DNA of 64,000 nt from Rubripirellula tenax (GCF_007860125.1 NZ_SJPW01000002.1:682263-746262), one strand, 5' to 3'; counted from the stretch's first letter, positions 15,281-24,619 are shown. Notes: generated by a model from the sequence alone, not told the origin. A program made the numbers and translations.

Positions 15281-16279
15281 ATGGAGGACTCGGGAAGTAA
15301 AGCAGTCGCATTAGCTGGCAAGTACGACTTGAATTTGGTGGTGCCAGCGTCAGATGCTCTCCTACCCGCATTGGTCGCCTCTGCGGGCGCTGGTGCGGCT
15401 TTTGCTTGGGAGGAGTTCATCTATGGCAGGATACGTAATCCCCATACTCGCGACGCCTACGGACGCGCTGTGCGGCGATTTCTTGAGCACTGCGAGAGAC
15501 TTGGTCGCACACTTCCGCATGTTTCCCCTCGCGATGTGGGCGACTATCTCGATTCGCTTGACTATGCTGCCGCGACGAAGAAACTCCACTTGGCCGCACT
15601 ACGGCACTTTTTTGACACGCTCGTCACGCGACATGTCGTAGTACTAAATCCGGCTGCTTCGGTTCGTGGCGAACGCCTGCAAGTAGTGGAAGGCAAAACG
15701 CCTGAAATCACAGTTGTACTAGCACGCAAGTTGCTCCACAGCATCGATGTGTCGTCCGTGGTAGGTTGTCGCGACCGGGCGATCATCGGGATCTTGATCT
15801 ACACAGCAGCTCGAGTTGGGTCGATTTCCAAGTTGCGGCAACGCGACTTCGTCGATGCTGGTGACCAGTATTGCCTACGTTTTACCGAAAAGGGAGGTAA
15901 GTCACGAGAGATTCCAGTGCGACACGACCTACAACAATTCATCACCGACTACCTTCGCGTTGCTGGACTTTGCAACGCATGTGACAAGTCTCCCCTGTTC
16001 CGGACGACAATCCGCCGAACCAAGTTCCTGACGGACAACGCCATGACTGGCAACGATATGAGCCGCATGGTCAAGCGGCGAATGCGTAATGCCGGTTTAC
16101 CCAAGCGGCTATCGCCGCATTCATTCCGAGTGACTACGATCACCGACCTGCTAAGCCAAGGCGTCCCTCTTGAGGACGTGCAGCAACTCGCCGGTCACGC
16201 TGATCCTCGAACGACGCGACTTTACGATCGGCGAAACCGAAAGGTAACTCGTAACATAGTTGAGCGGATTTCAATATGA
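15281..16279 (+). CDS. Tyrosine recombinase / integrase
   Basis: A 332-residue site-specific recombinase. The N-terminal SAM-like core-binding domain covers about residues 50-135 (FIYGRIRNPHTRDAYGRAVRRFL, HVSPRDVGDYLDSL). The catalytic domain has every expected residue: Arg at about 178 (TAARVG), Lys in EKGGKSREIP near 203, His-x-x-Arg at 280-283 (HSFR), His at 306 (AGHAD) and the nucleophile Tyr at 315 (RLYDRR). It should cut and rejoin attachment sites, and it is the likely mover of the element to its left. ATG at 15281 is chosen over 15257 because GGAGGCACC precedes it. A decayed copy of its C-terminus lies at 20051-20176. Confidence 0.92.
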   Translation: MEDSGSKAVALAGKYDLNLVVPASDALLPALVASAGAGAAFAWEEFIYGRIRNPHTRDAYGRAVRRFLEHCERLGRTLPHVSPRDVGDYLDSLDYAAATKKLHLAALRHFFDTLVTRHVVVLNPAASVRGERLQVVEGKTPEITVVLARKLLHSIDVSSVVGCRDRAIIGILIYTAARVGSISKLRQRDFVDAGDQYCLRFTEKGGKSREIPVRHDLQQFITDYLRVAGLCNACDKSPLFRTTIRRTKFLTDNAMTGNDMSRMVKRRMRNAGLPKRLSPHSFRVTTITDLLSQGVPLEDVQQLAGHADPRTTRLYDRRNRKVTRNIVERISI

Positions 16280-16590
16280 CATCACAGCGGCATTTCCCAC
16301 CATTCGCTGAACGTCGGGCAAGCTCTCCAATCACTGGCCCCATCGCGTTGATGGCCGACGATTTATTGGTCCGTTTTGAATTACTCGCTGCGACATCAAC
16401 TTAAAATCGCTCAGGATGATTGCCCAAAAACGTCGTTAGAGTGTTCTCGCTGAGGTTCAAGGAGCCACTGTCGAGCCGTGGAACGATGGTTCTGCCGCTG
16501 CATCAATGGATGCTTTGCTACAATTCAAGCGTTTCAAGCTGGCGCGGCGGACGCCGCTGACACTTCCTTGCGAACACGAAAGCAATCACG
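16280..16590. other. Intergenic stretch downstream of the integrase
   Basis: These 311 bases contain no supported gene. If the integrase recombined close to its own end, an attachment site would be expected here, but I found no direct repeat shared with the left side (544-723). A TACAAT at 16519-16524 could be a -10 box for the amidase gene. Confidence 0.4.
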
Positions 16591-17145
16591 ATGCCCGATC
16601 CTCCGAAACCAACAAGCGTCCGCGATCAGATTATCGCCACACACGACATCACAAAGCGTTCGGTCTGGGGAGCGACCGGACCGTGGAAACCGTTGGTTGC
16701 GGATTGGGATTTCGACTCGATCGTCGTCCATCATTCAGGGAATGCAGGGGACAAGGATCCGCTCGCCATTCAAGAAAAGCACAAAGACAAGAACTTCGAC
16801 GATGTCGGTTATCACTACATGATCCACCCGAACGGCACTGTCTATGAAGGTCGAGACATCACGTTCAAGGGTGAACATGTCGGAGGCACGAATACCAAAA
16901 AGATCGGCGTCTTGATGATGGGCGATTACGACGAGCAAATTTTGGACTTGGACGACGATGATTTGACTCAAACCCATGTCAATAAGCTGAAGTCTCTTTG
17001 CGAGACGTTGAAAGGTCATTTCCCGATTCAAAAGTTCGGTGGTCACCAAGAATTCATGGCGGCGGGCGCAACGCAGTGTCCTGGCAATTTGATCATGGAC
17101 AAGATTCCGTCACTGAGGACTGAACTTGGACTTCAATCGCCATAG
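16591..17145 (+). CDS. PGRP/T7-lysozyme-type N-acetylmuramoyl-L-alanine amidase
   Basis: A 184-residue Amidase_2-type zinc enzyme that should cleave the bond between N-acetylmuramic acid and L-alanine in peptidoglycan. Visible motifs are IVVHHSGN at about residues 44-51 (first zinc His), GYHYMIHPNGTVYEGRD at 72-90, KIGVLMMGDYDE near 110, GGHQEF at about 150 (second zinc His) and TQCPG near 161 (zinc Cys, as in T7 lysozyme and PGRPs). There is no signal peptide, so it acts in the cytoplasm or leaves by lysis or another route. It resembles phage-derived or interbacterial lysins. Its neighbours are an integrase and a flavoprotein, suggesting acquired DNA. The start is weakly supported by ribosome-site evidence. 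Confidence 0.85.
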   Translation: MPDPPKPTSVRDQIIATHDITKRSVWGATGPWKPLVADWDFDSIVVHHSGNAGDKDPLAIQEKHKDKNFDDVGYHYMIHPNGTVYEGRDITFKGEHVGGTNTKKIGVLMMGDYDEQILDLDDDDLTQTHVNKLKSLCETLKGHFPIQKFGGHQEFMAAGATQCPGNLIMDKIPSLRTELGLQSP

Positions 17146-17183
17146 ACCCTGCCCCGTACGTCACATACGTCAGCTTCGCAACG

Positions 17184-19925
17184 TTATGGATCGCGCTGAT
17201 CCGGCAATTGCACGGTAAGGCTTGTTTGAAACAAGTTGTCAGGATCGACGGTCTGCTTCAGCTTTTGTAGGCGACGATACTGCGAATCACTGTCGTAGTA
17301 CATCTTACGCACCGAAGCATCTTTGATATCGGTGTTGCCAAAAGTACCCCAGAACACTCTTCGTTCTTGGCTGCCATTGAAGTGCCGCGCAATCAGATCT
17401 TGAACTTCTGATTGAAGGCTCTCTGCAATTTGTTCACCACCCTGTTTGTAGAAAAGATCGAAAACGAAAGTGTAGACCGAGTCTCTTTGAGGTATCGAGG
17501 TCGCGTCGCGGCGGGCCGAATCCCTGAAGGCTCCTCCGCCGAAGCTCATTTGAAAAACAAGTTTCACTTTCGATTCGTTCAGCACTATATGGCTAACCTT
17601 CTGGACAAACTCGTCTACAAATTCGTTGCTCAGTTTTGAAACAGTACAATTGACACGCTTCTTGTAGGGATAGACAAACTCGCGCCCCTGACGTGTGACG
17701 AGCGGCCAAGAGCGAACAAAGGAGAGTGACAGGCTCGACAAGCTGTCTTTCCCTCTCGTCGCAAACAGATTCCAGATTCCAGCCCTGTGCTTTGATGCCC
17801 TGATGATCGGCTTGAAAGCCTGCTCGCCATCGACCACCTGACTTGCCCCTCCCAAATTCCCATGCACTAGCTCAACCACCAGCCCCGGAAAGGGGAAAAG
17901 CGACCTCGATGATCCAACCGACATCATGAAGTCGAGATCTGGGTCGAGCGTTTTGTCCGCAATTTGCTTGGTCCACTTCTGAGCTTCTTTCATGAGCTTT
18001 CGGAACGCACTCTCCTTGTAACGCCTGCGAAACGTAAAGCCGTAGGAGTTGGGGTGTGCAACATCTTCGATGCAATCGAATTCGTAACTGGTTACAATCC
18101 CGAAAGAGCCCGCGTTGCCGCCCAAAACGCCCCAGAATAGCTCGTCGTTTTCTGGCGTCGTAGTGGTGTCTTCCCTCGGTCGCCCGACAGTCCGCTTGCT
18201 TCCATCCGCCAGAATGATGTCAAAGGAAGTGACGTAATCCGTACACAATCCAAAACTGCGGATCAGGTGTCCGTAACCACCGGTTTGTGCATGCCCTCCA
18301 ATCGCTACTTGCGGGCATTCGCCGTGCGGAATCGTGACGCGTTCATTCTTGAACCGTGTTGCCACGTTCACCAATCGAACAGCAGGCCCCACCCGGAACA
18401 CACTGCCGCCCAGGTGGTCGAGTTGGTCAAAATGATCGAGGCTCAAGACAATTGTGTCGCTTCCGCCCGACGATTTTCCGGAATATTGATGACCACCACT
18501 ACGGGCAACGACATGTTTGCCTTGGGATCTCGCAAACTGAATTGCAGCGACGATATCGCCATCGTCCCGTGGATAGGCAAGCATGAACGGTGTCATGCGG
18601 GTAGATGAATAAGAAGATGTTGCGTATTGGTGTGCTCTCGACTTGAATCCCCAATCATTCTTTGAAAACACTTCACCCCTGAAATTTGGGATGGGACTAG
18701 CGCGGACAAGGGCCGTGAATTCGACAGGAGCCTGCAAGGAATCACCAGTGTGCAGTGGCGTCGCCCTGCTGCGAATTTCCGTTGAGTCGTTGGCTATCGG
18801 AGTGTGGCGATATCCAGTCAGGTCCAGCCCGTTTTGTGGGTTTAACCGTAGGCTTGTCGTCAGTCTTGTCTTTTGAATGATCCTTCCCGCAGTTTCGTCT
18901 TGAAAGGCGATGTCTCGATCAACGTTGTCTGCGTGATTCAAAAGAAAGTTTTCCGTATCGCCAGTCGCGTCGACCGAGTCATGCAAGCTAGTCGACTCAA
19001 ACATGGCATCACCTGGAGTACCCAAGCCAGATTCAGAAAGTGCATCCAACACCTCTGGCCCAGTGAGCGTTTCCACTGCAATGTCATCCGGTTCAAAAGT
19101 CTTGGGCAAAATGTTCACGGCCTTGCCAAGTAGCTTTTTCAGCGAAGTTCTTCCAGCGGGCGTTGAGCCTAGTACGCTGATTCTGACCAGCGGGATATCG
19201 TATGGCCCACTGAATGCATCCAAAGAAACATCTGTTCGTTCCAACTTCGTGGAGAATTTGATCGTTTGGAATATTTGTCGAGAGATCTGGGAAAATACTT
19301 TCTTCCCTGGGTAGGGAAACGTTGCCCGATGCATCCAAAGTCCTTTTGCTGAGGTTGGCTTGAATTCAACATCCGTTACAACGGCTTGCATCGCACGACA
19401 TTTTTGCAAACACGATTCCTGTAGGCTGTCTTTCAGCTTGATCGCCTTTCCATCTGGCCGCACCGCTCGTATCGAGGAAATGTAACTAGAAAGCGGGCCA
19501 AGGCTGCGACGCAAATACGAAGGCGTTTCAAATAGAACGGTGGACGCAATGCTCTTCAAAGGATTGTCCGCTAGCGGGAGAGCGAGTGCGTGTTCAGCAA
19601 GTTGTGACGTGACAGCTTCGCTGGTAGCTGCCGCCTGAGCACGTAATGCACCTCCCTTCACCGTGACACCGTTCATTTCCTTCAGGTTGATGACAATGCC
19701 ACCGGCCCCGTCGACGGAATCCTGTTTGGTCGCGTTTTCGCCACTTCTTACGAACGTTTTTGCTTTTTGAGAAAGCGTCACGGCGGTCGCAACATCCGAC
19801 GCCGTCTTTGGGTAGACAACATGGTGAGGGCCAATCACATCCGACGAGCCATCTTGAAAGTCAACAAGAGAGCTTATGACTCGGCCGGAGAACTTCACCT
19901 CAGGGCGTGCGATTTTCTTTGCCAT
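17184..19925 (-). CDS. Double-domain BBE-type FAD-linked oxidoreductase
   Basis: A 913-residue flavoprotein. The C-terminal half (about 430-913) is a complete berberine-bridge-type oxidase: ARSGGHQYSG near residue 473 (His for covalent FAD), HGECPQVAIGG near 533 (Cys for a second covalent bond), GGYGHLIRSFGL, ELFWGVLGGNAGSFGIVT and a final BBE segment with YYDSDSQYRRLQKLKQTVDPDNLF. The N-terminal half has a degenerate FAD_binding_4 domain (VYPKTASDVATAVTLSQKAKTFVRSGENATKQ), in which the His position reads RSGEN. It may oxidise sugars or secondary metabolites; the substrate is unknown. There is no signal peptide. The start at 19925 has GGAGG nine bases upstream and is preferred over 19955. It converges on the amidase gene. 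Confidence 0.85.
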   Translation of the reverse strand: MAKKIARPEVKFSGRVISSLVDFQDGSSDVIGPHHVVYPKTASDVATAVTLSQKAKTFVRSGENATKQDSVDGAGGIVINLKEMNGVTVKGGALRAQAAATSEAVTSQLAEHALALPLADNPLKSIASTVLFETPSYLRRSLGPLSSYISSIRAVRPDGKAIKLKDSLQESCLQKCRAMQAVVTDVEFKPTSAKGLWMHRATFPYPGKKVFSQISRQIFQTIKFSTKLERTDVSLDAFSGPYDIPLVRISVLGSTPAGRTSLKKLLGKAVNILPKTFEPDDIAVETLTGPEVLDALSESGLGTPGDAMFESTSLHDSVDATGDTENFLLNHADNVDRDIAFQDETAGRIIQKTRLTTSLRLNPQNGLDLTGYRHTPIANDSTEIRSRATPLHTGDSLQAPVEFTALVRASPIPNFRGEVFSKNDWGFKSRAHQYATSSYSSTRMTPFMLAYPRDDGDIVAAIQFARSQGKHVVARSGGHQYSGKSSGGSDTIVLSLDHFDQLDHLGGSVFRVGPAVRLVNVATRFKNERVTIPHGECPQVAIGGHAQTGGYGHLIRSFGLCTDYVTSFDIILADGSKRTVGRPREDTTTTPENDELFWGVLGGNAGSFGIVTSYEFDCIEDVAHPNSYGFTFRRRYKESAFRKLMKEAQKWTKQIADKTLDPDLDFMMSVGSSRSLFPFPGLVVELVHGNLGGASQVVDGEQAFKPIIRASKHRAGIWNLFATRGKDSLSSLSLSFVRSWPLVTRQGREFVYPYKKRVNCTVSKLSNEFVDEFVQKVSHIVLNESKVKLVFQMSFGGGAFRDSARRDATSIPQRDSVYTFVFDLFYKQGGEQIAESLQSEVQDLIARHFNGSQERRVFWGTFGNTDIKDASVRKMYYDSDSQYRRLQKLKQTVDPDNLFQTSLTVQLPDQRDP

Positions 19926-20050
19926 CGTCGTCGACCTCCGCGTCGTTTTGCTCAAGGGACAGATAGTACGACTTCAGTCAGGATTCTCTTTCCAGCAGGC
20001 GAGCATTGTACCCTAATCGAACCCGGTTCCGACAATCACTGACCGCTTAG

Positions 20051-20176
20051 GTGCAGGGCATGTCACTGGAAGACATTCGGAATCTTGCGGGCAGCTCCGA
20101 TCCACGCACAATTAGAATTTGCGACCGTCGCCATCGCAAAGCTACAAAGAACGTGGTCCAGCGGATCTCGATCTAG
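20051..20176 (+). pseudogene. Decayed C-terminal fragment of a tyrosine recombinase
   Basis: After a TAG at 20048-20050 the frame encodes 41 residues beginning VQGMSLEDIRNLAGSSDPR and ending NVVQRISI before TAG at 20174-20176. It aligns residue for residue with the last 41 residues of the integrase at 15281-16279 (QGVPLEDVQQLAGHADPR ... NIVERISI). The catalytic His of GHAD has become Ser and the nucleophilic Tyr of RLYDRR has become Cys. With both active-site residues and the rest of the gene missing, it is a remnant of a second, related integrase. Confidence 0.85.
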
Positions 20177-20337
20177 CTGACTAGAGTCGCAAGCCTCGCC
20201 AAGCGGTCTCGGTATGAACTTGCAGAACTGCAAGCGGCGGTGCCCGTAGTTTCCAGATCGGCTTGGCGTGCCTATCCTGGTGCCTCAGTGAGACCTGCTC
20301 TCCTTCGCAGGGGCATACGTCCAATTCGGGATCTGAG

Positions 20338-21603
20338 ATGACACCACAACACGAACGCGATATTGAGGTGCGCTGTCCGCTGCACGGTTTTGTCACCGTT
20401 CGTGATTGGGAGCGAGAAATCATCAATCATCCGGCATACCAGCGTCTGAAGCGCATTCGACAGCTTGCGTTAACCGACCAAGTATATCCCGGCGCGATGC
20501 ACACACGTTTTGAGCATTCCTTGGGCGTGATGCATGTCGCGAGCGAGATGTTCGATGCAATTACCAAGAACTCTAAACAATTCCTCATCAACAAAATTGG
20601 GTTCAACGACGATGCGTTAAAGCGAGACAGGGTTTTGGTGCGGCTTACTGCGCTGCTGCATGATTTAGGGCACTCACCATTCTCTCACGCATCAGAAGAA
20701 CTCTTTCCCAAGCAAGGTAAAGTTCAACTTGAACACGAAGACTATTCGGCCGAGATCATTCGGCGGACACTTAGAGATGTCATCAACTCACATCCCGATA
20801 GCGACAACTACCAAATCAAGGCTGATGACGTCGCTTCGTTGCTCGATGGCAAGCTAACGAATCGTTCATTAATTTGGCGCGACTTGGTAACCGGCCAACT
20901 TGACGCTGACCGAATCGACTACCTGTTGCGAGATTCGTTGCACGCGGGAGTCGACTATGGTCGGTTTGATTGGCGGCGGTTAATTAGGTGCTTGGTATTC
21001 GTCCAGACGAATGAAGGAACCGGTCCCAGGATCGGACTGATGCAAGGTGGACTTCATGCGGCCGAGGGATTGGTTCTGGCGCGGTACTTCATGTTCACAC
21101 AAGTGTATTTCCACAAGACTCGCGAAGCCTTCAATTGCCACTTGAAAGGAGCGCTCAAAGAGATCTTGCCCGACGGAAAGTTCCCCACACTAGAGGGCGA
21201 CGGGTTGGAGGAGTACCTCAAATGGGACGATTGGCGAGTTCTCGGCGAACTCGCGGCTGACCACGCGGGTGACCATGGCCGACGTATTCGAGATCGCGAT
21301 CACTATCGGATGATCTACCAAACCCCAGAAGTTCCGACTCCAGCAGACAAAGAACGATTCGCAGCGATTCGTGATAAACTGGGCGATTTAGTCATGCATG
21401 ATGCACGATCAGGCAAAGCTTGGTACAAATTGTCGGAAGACCAAGACATCCCGATCCTTAGCGAAAACCCGGACGCTCGCGTGCTACCACTTTCTGAGCA
21501 TTCCGCAGCAGTGAAGGGGTTGAAGCAGACGGATACAATGATGCTGTACTGTCTTCGTGAGAATAAAACGGAAGCCGAACAAATCATCCTGAACATGGAG
21601 TGA
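20338..21603 (+). CDS. HD-domain phosphohydrolase (SAMHD1/dGTPase-like)
   Basis: A 421-residue metal-dependent phosphohydrolase. Metal ligands are readable: His in HTRFEHSLGVMHVA at about 53-66, the HD pair in LLHDLGHSPFSHASEE at about 105-120, and the distal Asp in GQLDADRIDYLLRDS near 184. This layout is that of HD proteins related to dNTP triphosphohydrolases and B. subtilis YwfO. A likely activity is hydrolysis of nucleotide triphosphates or another phosphoester. The ATG at 20338 is preferred over 20263 because the region upstream of it is Ser/Cys-rich and unlike the family. The next gene begins at or just after its stop, so they form a pair. Confidence 0.85.
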   Translation: MTPQHERDIEVRCPLHGFVTVRDWEREIINHPAYQRLKRIRQLALTDQVYPGAMHTRFEHSLGVMHVASEMFDAITKNSKQFLINKIGFNDDALKRDRVLVRLTALLHDLGHSPFSHASEELFPKQGKVQLEHEDYSAEIIRRTLRDVINSHPDSDNYQIKADDVASLLDGKLTNRSLIWRDLVTGQLDADRIDYLLRDSLHAGVDYGRFDWRRLIRCLVFVQTNEGTGPRIGLMQGGLHAAEGLVLARYFMFTQVYFHKTREAFNCHLKGALKEILPDGKFPTLEGDGLEEYLKWDDWRVLGELAADHAGDHGRRIRDRDHYRMIYQTPEVPTPADKERFAAIRDKLGDLVMHDARSGKAWYKLSEDQDIPILSENPDARVLPLSEHSAAVKGLKQTDTMMLYCLRENKTEAEQIILNME

Positions 21604-21608
21604 CCAAG

Positions 21609-22163
21609 ATGACGGTGTTGGACAAAGACGAACTACGAATGGGCATCCTAGCCACTTTGGTGAAGCGTGCGCCGAAACCGCCAGGCCGTACAGCGCTGAT
21701 GAAGTTTGCGTATCTGCTTCAGACAATTCGTGGAATCCCGCTAGGCTACCGTTTTCGCCTTTACAACTATGGCCCTTACGACGAGCAAGTCTTGGCCGAT
21801 GCCCGAAGCGCAGAATCAAACGGTTGGCTGAAGTCCGAGCTTGTCACCTATCAATTGGGCTACGGCTACGAATTTGAAGCGAGTGAGGATTTCCATGGCG
21901 ATGAAATCTCTCTATCCGATATTTCTCAAGATTGCGAAGAAGGGATCGACTGGGTTATCGAGCAGTTTGGCGATGAATCAGCCTCGCGACTTGAACTGAT
22001 TTCAACATTGGTATTTGCCCTCTGCGACAATGATCGCAGGCGAGAAAAGGACGAACTCATTGCTCGGGTTCACGAAATCAAACCGCACTTTTCAATCGAG
22101 GAAATCGACAAGACTGCTATCGAGATTTCGACCGTGCTTGACTGCGTTACTTGTGGCAAATGA
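21609..22163 (+). CDS. YwgA-like partner of the HD protein
   Basis: A 184-residue, mainly helical protein. The N-terminus has RTALMKFAYLLQ, GIPLGYRFRLYNYGPYDEQVLADARSAESNGWL, which resembles B. subtilis YwgA and the wider Panacea/SocA-like group often paired with effectors. In B. subtilis ywfO (HD) and ywgA occur together, which supports pairing here. The ATG at 21609 has GGAG eight bases upstream; a GTG at 21600 overlapping the upstream stop is the alternative. It may bind or regulate the HD enzyme. Family recognition is from motif memory, the functional link from gene order. Confidence 0.6.
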   Translation: MTVLDKDELRMGILATLVKRAPKPPGRTALMKFAYLLQTIRGIPLGYRFRLYNYGPYDEQVLADARSAESNGWLKSELVTYQLGYGYEFEASEDFHGDEISLSDISQDCEEGIDWVIEQFGDESASRLELISTLVFALCDNDRRREKDELIARVHEIKPHFSIEEIDKTAIEISTVLDCVTCGK

Positions 22164-22193
22164 AATCGTTCGTTTGTGAGCTTGTGACCTATA

Positions 22194-22229
22194 CCCAATG
22201 TGTGAGCTGAGCAGCAATTCACACATGGG
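22194..22229. other. Stem-loop between convergent genes
   Basis: CCCAATGTGTGA (22194-22205) pairs with TCACACATGGG (22219-22229), leaving one bulged base and a 13-base loop. It lies 31 bp after the YwgA-like gene and 89 bp beyond the stop of the minus-strand kinase gene. There is no T-run on either strand, so intrinsic termination is doubtful; transcript-end protection is possible. Confidence 0.5.
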
Positions 22230-22317
22230 CGGCGATCAATCTGGCCGTCGCGTCTGATTCAAGCTCCGCAGAGTACAAAAGCATTGCTGTGATGCCAATT
22301 CGCTTCTAACCGATAGC

Positions 22318-24615
22318 TCACTTAGTCGTTTTACGTTTAGCTGACTTTTTCTTTGCTGTGCTAGGCTTTGAAACAAGCTCACCGTCATCGACTCGTTCGT
22401 TCGGTTCATCGTCAGTCTTTACGGCAGCTTCTTCGACCACTTCGGCGCTCTGTGAATCCAACGCAACGCTAGCTTCATCGACTGCTGCGTTGGAAAGCGG
22501 TGGGAACGGATGCATCAGTATTCGTAAAAGTACGAACAAATCTGATGCGGTCATATTTGAAGAGTGAAGCTGTCCTCGGCAGATTCCGTCTTTGGCAGCC
22601 AACACGCGTGAAACATCCTTCCGAACTTCCTTCGTAAGAGTCTCGTGAAGTGGAACGTCGAGAAACGATCCTTTTTCCTGAGCCGTCGCTACGTACGAGT
22701 ATTTTGCGTCACGGAGCATCATCCGCACGACAATGAAAAGTATCGAGAAAGGAATCGGATCTTGGTTTTTGTCTCGGCAGTAAAACTGCGTTGCCGGGTT
22801 TTGTCGCTGGCTTTGACAGAAATTTGAAATGAATCCTTTATCGTCAGCGCTTGCACCATCGCCAAAGACACGTGACCACCATTTACTCTGATCCCCTGCA
22901 TCACTGTAGAATTGTTTGAGAAACTCTGGATCGATGGCGTCTAGGTGGTCACTACTTTCTGCAGTTGCATTTGATTCGCCGGAAACCGATTTCGTGGTTT
23001 TGTGGTTCGACGACGATTGCCTTGCCAGTTCGGTCTCTTTCGATGGATCGCGTTTTTGATTCAGGTGTACGATTTGTTCTGCGAGTTCAGTTTCGATCTT
23101 TTCCGGATCATCGACACAAATCGCGAGTGTGAGATTCAAGCAGGACTCAAAGACCGATGAGATTTGCGTATTGATCGATCCACCTGAGAACTCCGCTGAT
23201 TCGATGCATCGTGCATAGAAATTTTCCGGGTTTTTTCCGCCAGACGCCAGGAAGTACAAAATGCATCCGAGTGCAAAGATATCGGTGTGATGCCCTGTCT
23301 CCCGAACTACAAATCCTTGGTAATAGGTTTGATCTTCATTTCTGACTGTACACGGATGGTTCAATTGGACGACTGTCGCCCCTGATTTAACAGCGACGTT
23401 TTCGATCCGGGCAACGAATGTTTCTTGAGCGCTGTGCTTCTTATCGTGATTCGCATGCACAACTTCCGACGAAATAAATCGGTCTCCTTCTCGAATGGCG
23501 AAATCTGGAGTGTGCAGCACGTGCAACTCCTTTGGGCTCTTCGCCGTAAACGAAATCTCAAGACCGGGAGTGACTTGCTCAGGAGCGCGAAACTGATAGG
23601 TTCCCGGTGCAAGCGCACTCGGCTCCCTGAACCCGGACTTCGCTGTAAAACACTGATCGCGGACGGAACTATGGTCAGCCGCAAATCCTAGGTCAGCCAA
23701 CTTGACGGTCGCTGAGAATGGAAACGCCGAATTCCAGTCCATCAGAAAGTTTGCTGGCTTCAAGTCCCTATGCGCTAAATAGGATTTTTCGATCGTCGGA
23801 TCTTCCGTGCTATGCAGTCTACCAACGCACGCCAAGAGTGACTGAAATAACTGCAAGATCGCTTGATTTCGCAGACCTGCATCCTTCTTGCCAATTTCGT
23901 TGAGAAGCGACATTCCCGTTTGGTCAGCCCAGTCGCTTGCGATCTCATGCATTGGCTTAGCATTATTGAACAGCTCTTTGGTTATTAGCTTCAAATCGTC
24001 CCGATGGTCAACCGCAGTGGTTCGTAACTGCTTCAGTAGCCCTGGCACATATCGAATTGCCGCATGACTGTGAACAGCAAGTGGAAGCCGAAGCAGATCG
24101 TCGAGCGTTAAGTATTCAAGCTCCATCACATAGAACGGGCCTTGTAGCTCTTGCTTGATCGTCTCATCAAGGCTACCGGAAAACTCTTTGGTCGCTTCTG
24201 CCAATACTTCACAGTCATGCCCAAACTTGCCAGCAAACGACACTTCCTCCGGTTCGCGATCGTCCTTGCCCAAAGCAGAGAAAGCTAGGTAACCAAATCC
24301 AATCCAGGAAACAAAGTCATCCCGGCCATAGGTCGAGATCATACTTGTGCGCCGAATTTCCTCGAAGAACCGTCGTCGAGACATGCGCGAATGCTCGATA
24401 CTATCCGTGTCACGTTTTAGAAATTTTATCGCATAGTAGTTATTGGGGTTCTCGGGTGCGTCCTGAGCAAAAACCACTCTCGCATAGCGACCGCTTCCAA
24501 GCGTACACGGCGCACCATCGACAAGAGGGACATGTATCTCAAGCAACACATGTTCGCCATCCGCAGTTGCTTCATTCTTTTGCTTCTGAACTAACTTCAA
24601 CGGAAATGTCTTCAT
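22318..24615 (-). CDS. Atypical Ser/Thr protein kinase with two large insertions
   Basis: A 765-residue product with kinase signatures: a glycine-rich GSGRYARVV near residue 40, YAIKFLKR with the ATP-binding Lys near 61, HRDLKPANFL near 282, LADLGFA (DFG as DLG) near 308, GTYQFRAPEQ near 340 and DIFALGCILYFL near 445. The gap between Lys and HRD is about 220 residues, and APE to the DxFxxG helix about 100, both far above normal, so the fold carries two inserted domains. The second insert is beta-rich with repeated charged strands. The C-terminal 200 residues are low complexity, acidic, then Lys-rich. ATG at 24615 is a guess; ATG at 24627 and a GTG further up also exist, all with weak ribosome sites. 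It is coupled to the gene just upstream. Confidence 0.75.
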   Translation of the reverse strand: MKTFPLKLVQKQKNEATADGEHVLLEIHVPLVDGAPCTLGSGRYARVVFAQDAPENPNNYYAIKFLKRDTDSIEHSRMSRRRFFEEIRRTSMISTYGRDDFVSWIGFGYLAFSALGKDDREPEEVSFAGKFGHDCEVLAEATKEFSGSLDETIKQELQGPFYVMELEYLTLDDLLRLPLAVHSHAAIRYVPGLLKQLRTTAVDHRDDLKLITKELFNNAKPMHEIASDWADQTGMSLLNEIGKKDAGLRNQAILQLFQSLLACVGRLHSTEDPTIEKSYLAHRDLKPANFLMDWNSAFPFSATVKLADLGFAADHSSVRDQCFTAKSGFREPSALAPGTYQFRAPEQVTPGLEISFTAKSPKELHVLHTPDFAIREGDRFISSEVVHANHDKKHSAQETFVARIENVAVKSGATVVQLNHPCTVRNEDQTYYQGFVVRETGHHTDIFALGCILYFLASGGKNPENFYARCIESAEFSGGSINTQISSVFESCLNLTLAICVDDPEKIETELAEQIVHLNQKRDPSKETELARQSSSNHKTTKSVSGESNATAESSDHLDAIDPEFLKQFYSDAGDQSKWWSRVFGDGASADDKGFISNFCQSQRQNPATQFYCRDKNQDPIPFSILFIVVRMMLRDAKYSYVATAQEKGSFLDVPLHETLTKEVRKDVSRVLAAKDGICRGQLHSSNMTASDLFVLLRILMHPFPPLSNAAVDEASVALDSQSAEVVEEAAVKTDDEPNERVDDGELVSKPSTAKKKSAKRKTTK

Positions 24616-24619
24616 GCTT

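Noticed and set aside
19926..20050. tRNA gene as an integration target near the integrase remnant
   Set aside because: A CGAACCC-like string is present but no cloverleaf can be drawn around it.
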